In this document: one piece after another, positions 9,893-19,462 of the stretch
Layout: each line of letters opens with the position of its first letter
How positions within the stretch are numbered: position 1 is the first letter of the stretch
Origin: Paramacrobiotus metropolitanus
Lineage: Eukaryota; Tardigrada; Eutardigrada; Parachela; Macrobiotidae
DNA: 27,616 nt
Reading direction: 5' to 3'
Assembly (NCBI RefSeq): GCF_019649055.1
Contig: NW_026570618.1
Span: 1 to 27,616, forward strand
Notes under the pieces: model-generated
The model's database searches: none
Seen by the model: only the letters and a program-made list of their open reading frames with translations
What the model was told of the DNA's origin: nothing
Program-made: the position numbers and the translations under genes

Positions 9893-10400
9893 TCAGCTTA
9901 TTCTTTCAACTAAAGAAAGCATAATTCCTGGCAACATTAAACTAGCACGACTTGGTGCTGAATAAAAAGCTGATGGTATTTCGCTGTCAATCCGACTACA
10001 CGATTGCAGCGCGCACAGCGTCTGCGGAAATGAACAGCTAGATGTTTCGTGAAGCCTGAAAACCATAAACTGTTGATATAATTGATAAAATTATTAGTCT
10101 CACCACGCAAACGGCTTTCTGGTATCGGCGCAAATCATGCGGAAGCCGCTTCGACCGGCGAATAAATGTCTGTATTTCCTGCTGGCGCGGTGTCGGCAGC
10201 GTCGCCTCCAGCACATCCCACAATGCGCTGCCCAAGTCCTGACCAATCGGCATTCGCGCTTTGGGGATTTTAATGTCAGCATAAAGGTGTTGTGCACAGC
10301 GCGATGTGGGATTAAAACAGTGGCAGACTACTCTGGAAACAACGCAGAAGCCATGTGTAACGACGTGAGCGTCATGCCCTTTTAATACTTTGCAACTACA
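9893..10400 (-). pseudogene. Copy 4: 3' fragment of an F-box family gene
   Basis: Read on the minus strand, about 10400-10104 matches the end of exon 3 of copy 5 (VCHCFNP, KIPKARMPIGQDLGSALWD, VLEATLPTP). It ends at a donor GTGAGA. After an intron with acceptor CCGCAG, exon 4 starts at 10021 (TLCALQS). It breaks off before the ADPR motif and runs into sequence homologous to the 3' flank of copy 5 (10660-10770). The F-box and everything upstream are absent. It is best explained as a partial tandem duplication of copy 5 with a deletion inside exon 4. Confidence 0.65.
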
Positions 10401-10779
10401 ATATTAAAACCGAAACACTCTGAAATACCATATAGGTCACTAAACGGCACTGGCGTGCACTGCACGCGTCACAGCATCGAATCTAACGCCTATAACCTTT
10501 AATCTGTTTTGATATTGTTCTGAACACTGACAAAGTAAAAGTAGACGTGCAAACTTCATGACGAGTCCCCGCGCAGCCAATTCTAAAGAATGGCTGGTAC
10601 GGCAAGATAAAGTTGGGAAACTAATAACGTAATTAATCCTACAGAAAAGCGCACACTGCTTCCAATCAAAGAGAGCACAATTCCTGCCAACCTAGAACGG
10701 CTTAGTGAACAGTTAAAAAAACCGAGGTGCTTCCCTGTCAGGCCGCTTGCCGACTGCATCATCACTTCCAAGTACCGCG
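10401..10779. other. 3' flank of copy 5, duplicated beside copy 4
   Basis: The stretch 10660-10770 is clearly similar to 9900-10010. The shared core is AGGAATT(A/G)TGCT(T/C)TCTTT, and both copies continue into a GTCGG...TGACAG segment. This marks a duplication covering the gene end and its flank. No other feature was seen. Confidence 0.55.
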
Positions 10780-12578
10780 CTATCCTTCACTGTACTTCAG
10801 GAGAAAATATCGAGTAATGCGCGACAGTTTGTCCAGCTCAACACCTTGCGGGCCATCCACGCACCACTTCTTCCCGCGATAATGCGATGAACAGCGCGGG
10901 TCAGCCGACTGCAGCGCACACAGCATCCTGCAGAAACCAGCAGAGCTCAAATGTTTTTCGAAGTCAGGAAATCTTAAACAGTAATGAAACCTGCAAATGT
11001 CAGTCTTACCGAGCAAGCAGCTTTCTGGATTGGGAGCGTATCGCCCGGAAGCCGTTCCAACCAGCGGATCAGTTTCTGTATGTTCTGCTCGCTCGGTGCC
11101 GGCAGCGCCGCCTCCAGTGCATCCCACAATGCTCCGCCGAAGTCCCGACCAATCGACAGTTGTGGTCTGGCAAGATTAATCTTAACGTGAATCTCCGGCT
11201 TCCAGCGCGATTTGGGATTAACGCAGTGGCAGAGCAGGTAAATAATGCAGTTGGACATAAGAATGACCTCGCACGGTACAAGGTCCCATATGGCAACGAA
11301 ATCCTGCAGCTTATAACAACCGCCTTCCGCATCTCTAACCGCTGGAGGACTGGATTGATGCAGGACACATTCGGACGCATTGGTGCCGTCGCTCGCAACG
11401 TTATCGCAGTAAATTCGCAGACGGAACTGCATGTGGCGTAGATGCAGGCTGCGCAGGCGGATTCCCGTTCGCTGCTGCGCCACATAGCGGATCATGTCGC
11501 CCAGCATCAACATGTCGTCGGCGCCTTTTTGCCAGTTTTTGGCGTCCACCTCGACAAGCCGCGTGTCGCTTTGCAAGCGCTGGTAAACCGTCGCCAAACG
11601 TAGGAACTGCGTGTATCTTGGCTTTGATTCAGCGTGGTCTCGGATCAGAATGCGGCCACGCAGTGCTGGCGCGTCCATCATCTGGTTCCACGCGGCGCAC
11701 ACAGCGCGCAGCTGCGTCTGTGCCAGAGTTTCCAAATGCGAGAACACTTTCAGCCACAATTCCCACGGAAGCGCTATCTTGTCCGGTGTTATCGGGATTG
11801 GGAATGGAATTTCTGCAGGTCTCACCGATTCCTTAAGCAGTCGAACCACAGCGCGCTGCAATTTGTGCAATAAACGTAAGTAAATGATACAAAACCCAAA
11901 ACATCTTTACATACCAGTAAACTTCCAATCCACGAGTACTGAGTTACTTCCCAAGGACCCTCTCGAAAAAACACGTAATGCAACTGGCCGCCGGCGAGGT
12001 GCACCGCGAAAAGCGGACAGTCAGGTTGCGCCAACTCGTTCGCAGCTATTTAACTGCTGGATGAACGCCTGTGCTTCTTCGGTGGTCAGAGAAGGAAATT
12101 CCGGGTCGAGCTCACGGGACTCTTTGACGTAGTTTCACCGATAGACATTTTTGCGCGGTGCAGTACCTTGACGGATATTCACTCGACGAACGCGTTCGAT
12201 GGGGAAGAAATCGGTGCAAAGCACCCCTCTGTTCTTAGGTTGCCAACGGACCACGAAGCCTGCGCATGTCGGATGCGGTAGACAACCTCCGAAACTGAGC
12301 GCTTTACCGGGCAGCCAAATCCACGGACCCAACTGGGTCTCCGGGACTAGAACCTCCACGGGAAGGGTGGAGAATTTCTGGAGATTAGCGTCATAGTCGC
12401 GTATCTTGCTTGTTTCGCTCGGTACAAAGAGTCTGCTGAACGGGACGAATTCGGACCGCCGATGGAGACAAAGCATATCGATGAGCAGTCCGCTGTTCGC
12501 CACATTCACCACGCGCCCGTACCGCATCATCCCGTCATCGCCCAGAACATCTACAACGTAAGGGCACCTGTAATGCAT
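10780..12578 (-). pseudogene. Copy 5: divergent Agenet/Tudor-like plus F-box gene, probably frameshifted
   Basis: Exon 1 runs 12578 to about 12167 (VVDVLGDDGMMRYGRVVNV; GPWIWLPGKAL), with a phase-1 donor CAAG|GTACTG. Exon 2 follows after an intron of only about 45 bp, or none (an in-frame TGA lies in between). It reads NYVKESRELDPEFPSL, then shifts frame near 12050 before LFAVHLAGGQLHYVFF, ending at 11915. Exon 3 (11855-11010) is fully open, with an F-box (PWELWLKVFSHLETL ... VCAAWNQM) and GGALWDALEAALP. Exon 4 (10926-10780) is conserved (LQSADPR, YRGKKWCVDG), but its acceptor leaves one extra G (10927), which shifts the frame to an early stop. The upstream ATG at 12758 lies outside the homology and is unlikely to be the start. 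If the two indels were errors, this would be an intact gene. Confidence 0.65.
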
Positions 12579-12706
12579 TCCGCTGGGCACGGCTGGCGAT
12601 TTGTCGTGACGAATGGACTGGCGATCGTCTGAACGCCTCATGAAGCACCCATGTCCGATCAAACCGGCTCCGACAACCATCTGTGGAAAAACGGTGACCG
12701 CCACCC

Positions 12707-12856
12707 ATGAATCGTATCTCAACTGCCTTGTGTCTTCTGGAACGAACTTCCTTACCACCCGCTGACTACGTGACGCTGGACACTTTCACCAATGCCCTGA
12801 AGAAAATGAACTTGAATGATCTGCCATCCGTGAAAACCTTGAAAGAAAGTGTTTAG
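12707..12856 (+). other. Short coding-looking open frame (49 aa)
   Basis: ATG at 12707 opens a frame whose second half has strongly coding-like codons (YVTLDTFTNALKKMNLNDLP, then SVKTLKESV, TAG). It overlaps the 5' flank of copy 5 in antisense. No splice acceptor is visible upstream. AATAAA occurs at about 13380, after a GC-poor stretch that could be a 3' untranslated region. It could be the last piece of a gene displaced by the array, or a retroelement end. I do not recognise it. Confidence 0.3.
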
Positions 12857-14286
12857 TTTATTCACTCGATGCTTTCATGTTTATTGTTAATGAATTTTAA
12901 CTTGTTCGCACAGTTACGGTTTCTTATATTTTAGTGTTAATGGTTCTTACTTTCCTGCTTCTTTTTCACGGTTGCGACATAGTTGACAACGCTACTAAAA
13001 GGCGATTACGTGCGTAAGTGTCGGTGCTGTCCTTTTCCCCACGGTTTCTATTTTGAAAATTTTTTAAAATTTCAGTTACTCTTAGCTATTAAGCTATGTG
13101 GGTTTTGGTTTTATGCATCGACCCCAGCGCGATCGTCTCCCTCCCTTTTTCCACATAGGTAATACCAACTTTTCGCAACCGCAGCACCAACTCTCTCTCC
13201 ACCTGTTCATGTGCTAATAGCTAACGCTTGTTATTTTGACTGTGTGTTCCAGCGTGGTTTGTGTAGCTTTGAAATGACCTTCATGTTTTCCTGTTGCTAT
13301 TCTGCGATATTGTTGATACACTCTGTTTCTTTCTATACTGTCTGAAGCCTAGAGGGGGCAACCGCTCCGTTGCAAGGACAATAAACTTCACTTACTTATT
13401 TATAGGAACAATTGTGGGTCTGAGCAATCGACCACGATGAGCACAACGGAGTTCGGTACCAAAAGAAAGTCTCGTTTCCACAACGGCGAGGCTGATGTGG
13501 ACTTGTTCGAAGGAACTAAAGAATTCATTAAATGATGAAAGGAAAGGTTTCAGATGATCCTCACAATCTTTTCGCACGTAAAATATTGCAACGAAAAACC
13601 TGAAGTGTTTCGGTTGCCCTCTGAATAGAAGATGGCTGACATGTACAGCTTCTGAGTTGAAAAATGGTACGACCGTACGGGTATGCGCGCTTGTACGCAC
13701 GCCCACTTGTGGCATTTAATACTGAGGCTTGATTTGGGCTCCATTACAGTAGTTTCTAATGTTAATAATTTGTTAGAAATTTACTGCCACAAAGTGCGAC
13801 CCAACAGTATGAGGCTATGAGCGCGATTGTGTTTAGAAATTTCCTTGCTTACTCAGAAGCAACCATAACAGGCTGCCCATATATGTAATAGATCCGAGTA
13901 GACGTGCCGAACCAAGACCAAGCGCGAATCTACATTCATTAAATGCGAGCTTGATCTGCTTCCTACAGTAAAATTCATTGCACCGTAGTCCCGTGCGAGG
14001 ACCTTCCTTGCGATTCAGCCGATTGCCGCTGCTGTATTGTGACCTTGTGATTAGATGTCAACAGCTGCAGTGTTTTTAGAATTTCCTGGTGTCAGTCTTT
14101 GGCAGTATAAGATAACCGTTAAGCTGTACGGATCATCAGCTGTACTAGTACAGACTATTCGGTGTTGCGCAAATGTATGCCAGCTGCAGCTGCTGGACAG
14201 AAGAGCAACAATCCGAAGCGGGGCGCCATTCTAAATTCTTGTGTTATATTCCAACTCCACCAGCTCGCTCTTTTTTTCTATGATGG
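12857..14286. other. Spacer between divergent copies 5 and 6
   Basis: It is largely AT-rich. A minus-strand open frame of 107 codons (13392-13715) resembles no family I know and has no supporting splice sites, so I leave it uncalled. A perfect 14-bp palindrome, CTGTACTAGTACAG, lies at 14140-14153, about 130 bp before the start of copy 6. As the space between two divergent starts, it would hold both promoters, but no TATA box is convincing. Confidence 0.4.
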
Positions 14287-14821
14287 ATGACACACTCTGC
14301 ACTTCGGTGTTTCAGCGTTGATGTGCTGGGAACAGACAATTTGTTCCGCCGTGGCCGTGTCGTGGACGTGGCTGATACGGGATTCATCATCGACGACCGC
14401 TGCCCCCATCGACACCGTGAATTAGTCCTGTTCAGCAGGGTTTTTCGGATGGATTATCTCTATACCGATTCCGAACTGTTTTGCGCTTTTGATAAGAAGT
14501 ATTTGGCCAGATCCGTAGACGTGCTGATGCGCGAGTCGCGATCTGGTCCGTGGATGTGTTTTCCGGCTGCCGTGCTCAATTTGGCGGCTGATGCAACTCG
14601 GCATAAGTACGATGTGGCAGTGGCTGAATGGCGGAGTAATGGACAGTACAACACAGATATTGTTCCGCCAAACCGAATTCGATGGAGACTGCCCAGAGCG
14701 GGATGGGATAGTGTCGGTTAGCGCCCTCCCGTTGGATATTTTCCATTCTACGGGGGTAAATTCATACCGGATAACAACTCCTTATAACCATGTAGAACGG
14801 TGTAGTTAGATAGAAAGAAGC

Positions 14822-15770
14822 GTCAGATCGTTTTTCCTTGGAACCTCCCCGCACGGAAAGCCGATGTTTCCAGTCGGTTTGGACAGCTCTGCAGCATACC
14901 CAGACAGTATCCCGCATGATGGAGAATGCCGACGTATTTACCTCTGCTCGCCTGTTGGCTGCATCCTCACCGGAGTCGCGCGCCTGGTTATCTGCCTTGC
15001 CTGTATCCATATTCGGAAATTTGCTGGAGGACACTCACTTACGGATTGCCGTGGCCCGGCGGTTGGGAGCTCCCGTATGCCAGCCTCATGTTTGTCGGTG
15101 CGGCAGCACAGTGGACAGTCTCGGACACCATGGCTTGGTATGCAAGCTAGCGAAAGGAAGGCACGGAGTCCACGCCGTCCTGAACGAAGCTACAAAGCGG
15201 GCATTGTGCTCGGCAAGAGTACCATCGTCACTTGAGCCAGCAGGCTTAAACAGAGGAGATGGAAAGCGACCTGATGGAGTCACAGCATTCCCTTGGAAAA
15301 ATGGCAAGCCGCTAGTATGGGATGTAACCGTGGCTGACACCTTTGCCCTAACATACATCGCCCAGACGTCCAGGGTGCCGGGAAGCGCAGCGGAAATTCG
15401 TGAAAATCGGAAATTAGGAAAGTACAGCGGGCTGGCAGACCGTTACAACGTTCAACCGCTGGCGTTTGAAACCTCGGGTACATTCGGACCACTGACAAAG
15501 AAATTCTTCAAAGATCTGTCGAGAAAGATTAGCGACTGTACAGGCAACCCTCGCTCAGGGGAGTTTTTGCGGCAGAAAATCGGTATCGAGATTCAGCGAG
15601 GAAATGCAGTTTCTGTTCTCGGTACATTCAGCGACATGGTTGAGCGGGAAGATGTGTATTTTGCCTTCAAATTAGCTGAGCGAGAATGATGTTGTGTATT
15701 TTTGTTATTGTTACTTGTGTATTACGCGATGTATCTATTAAATTGGGTACTGTAAAAAAAAAAAAGAAGC
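14822..15770 (+). mobile_element. 5'-truncated retroelement with poly(A) tail
   Basis: The insert ends in 12 A (15754-15765), about 15 bp after ATTAAA, as retrotransposed RNA copies do. The octamer AAAGAAGC flanks it at 14814-14821 and 15763-15770 and is a plausible target-site duplication, although it overlaps the A tract. It lies entirely within intron 1 of copy 6, in the same orientation. The reverse transcriptase part is absent. Confidence 0.65.
14838..15689 (+). CDS. Retroelement C-terminal zinc-finger/endonuclease-like domain
   Basis: This is an uninterrupted 283-codon frame. A Cys/His cluster (C81, C86, C88, H97/H98, C102) precedes GRHG and, at 140-162, GDGKRPDG ... VWDVTV. This PD-(15 residues)-D arrangement is like the restriction-like endonuclease that follows the zinc finger in R2-type and related non-LTR retrotransposons. 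Later blocks are LAFETSGTFG and SGEFLRQKIGIEIQRGNAVSVLGTF, shared with the remnant at 3620-4054. In the parent element it would nick target DNA and prime reverse transcription; here the reverse transcriptase is missing. The reading frame is clean, which suggests a recent insertion. The ATG is only the first in the truncated frame, not a natural start. The clade assignment is tentative. Confidence 0.65.
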   Translation: MEPPRTESRCFQSVWTALQHTQTVSRMMENADVFTSARLLAASSPESRAWLSALPVSIFGNLLEDTHLRIAVARRLGAPVCQPHVCRCGSTVDSLGHHGLVCKLAKGRHGVHAVLNEATKRALCSARVPSSLEPAGLNRGDGKRPDGVTAFPWKNGKPLVWDVTVADTFALTYIAQTSRVPGSAAEIRENRKLGKYSGLADRYNVQPLAFETSGTFGPLTKKFFKDLSRKISDCTGNPRSGEFLRQKIGIEIQRGNAVSVLGTFSDMVEREDVYFAFKLAERE

Positions 15771-16135
15771 TGTACACTGTAAACGTGGAGATCGCATTTC
15801 ATTTGTTCGGATCGATGTTTTTCCATCCAATTACAGTAAATGGCCGCAGTACTTTGCACAATATCTGGTCTCGAAATTTTCGAAGTAGCTAGTGACGAAC
15901 TGGTTCGGTTTATGTGTTACGTTAACTTTTGTAGACTGGTAGTAATTATTTATAGCAGAATCGCCGAGGAAACAGATTCTTGATTCGTCATGTTAGTTTT
16001 TAGCTTGTTGACTGCTTTGTCTTATTTGACAAGAATCTTTCAAGAATGGGGATATCACATGCCCAGTGATTTGACGGCCGATTCGTAACCACTAAATAGC
16101 GCATCTTGACCTACATTGTGGTCATTGCTCACATG
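15771..16135. other. Remainder of copy 6 intron 1
   Basis: Unremarkable AT-rich intronic sequence between the retroelement and the MITE. No feature was recognised. Confidence 0.5.
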
Positions 16136-16310
16136 TAACCGGCAAAACCGTCCGGCAGTCCAAGAAAACGTCCGCCGGAAATTTTCCCACCCAGTCTTTT
16201 ATGTTTTAGTCCATCTTGTGAACGACCAGGGGTGTATATTCGGGGCGGACGGTTTTGCCAGAGTGAATATTCGGGCGCAATATTGGGAAGCGGACGGTTT
16301 TGCCGGTTAT
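16136..16310. mobile_element. MITE with 19-bp perfect terminal inverted repeats
   Basis: TAACCGGCAAAACCGTCCG at 16136-16154 is exactly complementary to 16292-16310. Taking the outer TA on each side as target duplication, the element ends in ACCGGCA, as the foldback element at 477-680 does. A second copy of the right-end motif, GCGGACGGTTTTGCC, lies inside at about 16245-16259, so the right end appears tandemly duplicated. There is no coding capacity. It lies within intron 1 of copy 6. Confidence 0.75.
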
Positions 16311-17680
16311 ACTCTCACGCTGCAATAGCGCTATCCTAGTAACTGGTATACCTGTACTAGCGATCGAGCTCCAGTGATATGTACTTGTACTGGAAATCGG
16401 AGTACAAATCGAAAAACTATCAGCGGAACTGAAAGAGATTGCACGTTTTGTCTCAGCAGACAAGAATTTTTCAGCAACCTCGCCTTAGTTAAAGTTCCTC
16501 GCGAAACTGGCCGCGCATTAAGCAGCGCTTTTTTAGGGTATCCGCCAGGACTGTTCGACACCCCTCGTTCCCCTGACGCCGTGGAAAAATGGGAATATGC
16601 GAAGCGCAGTGTGCCGCTGCCGGCCAACTATTCCGCGGTGCCCGTTAGTCAACTGCTGAAACGGGTTAATGACGATAAATGGATTAAGAACGAGGAGCAT
16701 GCAGAAATGCTGCTAATGGGCGTCTTTGGTAATTTATCGTGTGAAGGACAAAACGGATAAGCGGCGCTGCTCGATAACAACTTGAGCGTGCGAAAACGAT
16801 CCCACTGAAAAGTGCTATTTTGCAGGCCGTTTATGGCCTATTTGATCGTGACTTAATTGAACGGCTTCCCTACATAATCGCGACGGCATTACCTGTCCAG
16901 CGCATGACGGATGGCTTGCGTCGGTTATCGCCCGAGTTGCTATTGGAGGTGTTTTCCCAGTTGGACACTACCAATCAGACGGAATTGCGTGCCGTGTGTG
17001 CCAAGTGGGACGCCATCTTACAGTGGCCGCCGTTGTCGGCTAACCTTGTCATCAAAAGTTGCGGACCCGATGAACTAGCGAAATGTCCTTGCGGTCAAGT
17101 GAAGGAATGTCCATGCGGTCGAACCTATTTACTGACATCGCCCATCTTCAAGTGTCTCCGTTCCACCACCAAGCGCATTCTTATCGCGGATCGCAAGCGC
17201 AGTCTGCAGGCCGTTGATTTTCGGAAAGTGTTTGACATGATTCAGTTTGTTGCGCAGAGGAACCCAGCCGTCAGACTAGCTGGCATTTATTTGGTGGGTG
17301 CATCGTGCCGATTGATGATGGGCGCGGCTGTCGACGGTGTGCGTTACAACAGATGCTCGCACCACGTGTCAACGGATGAGCGCTCTCAGGTGCTTCCGTT
17401 CACTTTCGAACAACTGTGTTTCGATGATTTCAACGCATCGTGGCGCATGTGTCCGAGCGATGCCATCTTCTTTATCAGATGTAAAATACAGCTGCAGCAC
17501 TGCGCTACTAGTCCTTGGCGTTGGTGTGGCTTGTCGCCCGAATTGCGATTCAACATTTCTTCTGCTCGCGTGCCGATACCGAACGATTACGACTGTGTTT
17601 TGTGGGATATTCTGGAGGCGACACTACCGCCGCCAAGTGAGACGCAGCACTTCCTTATAAAAATGGCTGACTATTTCTGA

Positions 17681-18181
17681 AATCTGAAGTATCAGTTTTG
17701 TATATTATTAAAAAATTTTGCTTGGTATCCTCTTTCGATTCTCTGCTGCGTCAATAACAAGACGCGCCTGGAATGTGGTTCTGCTATGTCGGCAATAATC
17801 TTTATGTTTCGGTTTACCAGTATTGTCGAAATATCGCACATATTATTTTTTTCATGAATACGCTAATGAAATTCGCTTTCTGTCGTGACAGGACACAAGT
17901 GGATCAAAACTATATCAGTTTGTTTCGAACCGTTATGATGTAGCAAAATAACTGATGGTTGATGCGCCATATCAACGCAGTTAATCTTATAACAGCTTTT
18001 GGGCTCAAACCATCCGCCAAGACTAAATTCCATTGGTTTTGAACGAAATTATTTCACGCACTCTGTACCATGGATAACAGGGGAAATGGCGTCCCACGAG
18101 GCGCATTAGCTGAGCAGTTCAGTTTGCCTGGCAGTTCCAACTGGAAAAAGATCTCCAGCAGCATCACCGCCGCGAACGTAG
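17681..18181. other. Spacer after copy 6
   Basis: AT-rich, with no recognised gene. The missing end of copy 6 (exon 4) is not found here. Confidence 0.5.
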
Positions 18182-18713
18182 TACTGTAGCCGCCCGCACA
18201 AGTTAGACCACAGAGTCAGTATACCGGAAAAAAGCGCACCCAATATACCTACTCTAACCGGGCAAAATGCACGGCTGTCGTACGAAGCAATATTGATTGT
18301 CAATAATATTATTTTTCCTTCGAAAACTGAATGATCAAAATAAAAATCACGTCTTCTTCGTTTTATAATTTCTTGGAACTATTCCGTTCTCACAAGAATC
18401 ATCACCGTACAGAATACTGGAAAGTGTAAAGGCTTAATCGCTACCCCACCCCCACTCGCCAGGGGCACCCCAAAAACCACAACAAACCAAGTTTATCCAT
18501 CAAATGATCCGAGCTCCAAGTTTTGTTGCTTCTTTTACTTTAGATGTTCATAAAAACAGAATCTTCAGTAAAATTATGAATTTAAAAATCATTAGAATGT
18601 CTGAGTACGAATTCACAAAACCGTGCATTTTGCCCGGTTAGAGTAGGTATATTTGCTGCGCTTTTTACCGGTATACCGACTCTGTGGTCTAACTTGTGCG
18701 GGCGGCTACAGTA
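18182..18713. mobile_element. Non-autonomous DNA transposon with 93-bp terminal inverted repeats
   Basis: Positions 18182-18274 and the reverse complement of 18621-18713 agree at 89 of 93 bases. The tip is TA-CTGTAGCCGCCCGC, so TA target duplication with CTGTAG...CTACAG ends is likely, as in Tc1/mariner-type elements. The 346-bp interior has no open frame and contains a C-rich tract. The element is a complete deletion derivative or MITE; it needs a transposase from elsewhere. The high identity of the two arms suggests recent activity or gene conversion between them. Confidence 0.85.
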
Positions 18714-19462
18714 TTCACTCACTAATCAGGCCATGCATCAGTCAAAGAAAACGCTGAGAAAATAACGCAAAATTGGGAAGACAACACTGGAAGACAGGTG
18801 ATAGATTTCCGATCGAACCGATACAAGTGGTTTCTTCGAAGTCCCGAGACAACTTTTTACTCCGAAAAATCGCAGAAAATAATATCCATTCATCTGCATG
18901 CTTTGAAACTCTGGACTGACCTTTTCTTCTCCCACAGACAAATGTACCACAGACGTCCGCCGGCTTTGCTTTGACTTATTACGTTTCAGGAAATATTAAA
19001 AATTCTTGTCTAACGGAACCGTCGTTCCGTCAAATCAACGTATCATCGATGTACAACACTTGCGCGTCAACACTTAAGTTCTTAATATCTTTCAAGTTTT
19101 TAATCCAAAATTTTCAAAGTGCTTAATGATGCCACAAACTAGTGGACAACTTGTGCTGTCCTAAGCGGTGAGCGTAAATCCACGCACCTAACATAAAGTC
19201 CATAAAGTTTCCATAAAGTTTCTACTGCTGCTAATTCTTTCGAATGTTTCACACGCCAGCTGACAGCAAAATGCACATATTGTGTGCTCCAAAAAAAAAC
19301 AAAAATAGGTCAACAGCTTTCTGATATCACCTAGCCATCCACATGCAGTGGCGAAAACTGCCATTTAAATCCTTAAAACGATACAAACTAACGATACAGC
19401 ATTAAGTCTACTGTCAGTTTCACGGATGCCGGGTGCGAATGTCTGCTCATTCCGAAGACGAT
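18714..19462. other. Spacer downstream of copy 7
   Basis: AT-rich. CATAAAGTTTC occurs twice in tandem near 19200-19221. No gene was recognised. Confidence 0.5.

Larger units (their letters stand above)
14287..17680 (+). pseudogene. Copy 6: Agenet/Tudor-like plus F-box gene with insertions in intron 1
   Basis: Exon 1 (14287-14755) has both SH3-like modules (VDVLGTDNLFRRGRVVDV; GPWMCFPAAVLNLA; VPPNRIRW). TAG at 14719-14721 stands where relatives have Gln, and the likely original ATG (14283) is one base out of frame. Intron 1 has grown to about 1.8 kb by insertion of a retroelement and a MITE. Exon 2 (from 16537, or 16549) reads EKWEYAKRSVPLP, then suffers a frameshift near 16710 and two stops where the WYF.V motif should be. 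Exon 3 (16826-17680) is open and well preserved: F-box SPELLLEVFSQLDTTNQTEL through AVCAKWDAIL, and CVLWDILEATLPPP. It ends early at TGA, without exon 4. An ATTAAA signal follows at about 17706. Exon 3 alone could still give an F-box protein if an internal start were used. Confidence 0.75.

Noticed and set aside
10887-11883. Plus-strand frames of 60-184 codons
   Set aside because: They are antisense shadows of exons 3-4 of copy 5, whose minus-strand reading matches the family.
13392-13715. 107-codon minus-strand frame
   Set aside because: It looks somewhat protein-like, but has no family, no splice sites and no neighbours that support it. Left uncalled.
18106-18303. Minus-strand frame of 65 codons
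   Set aside because: It crosses the left inverted repeat of the transposon and is explained by it.
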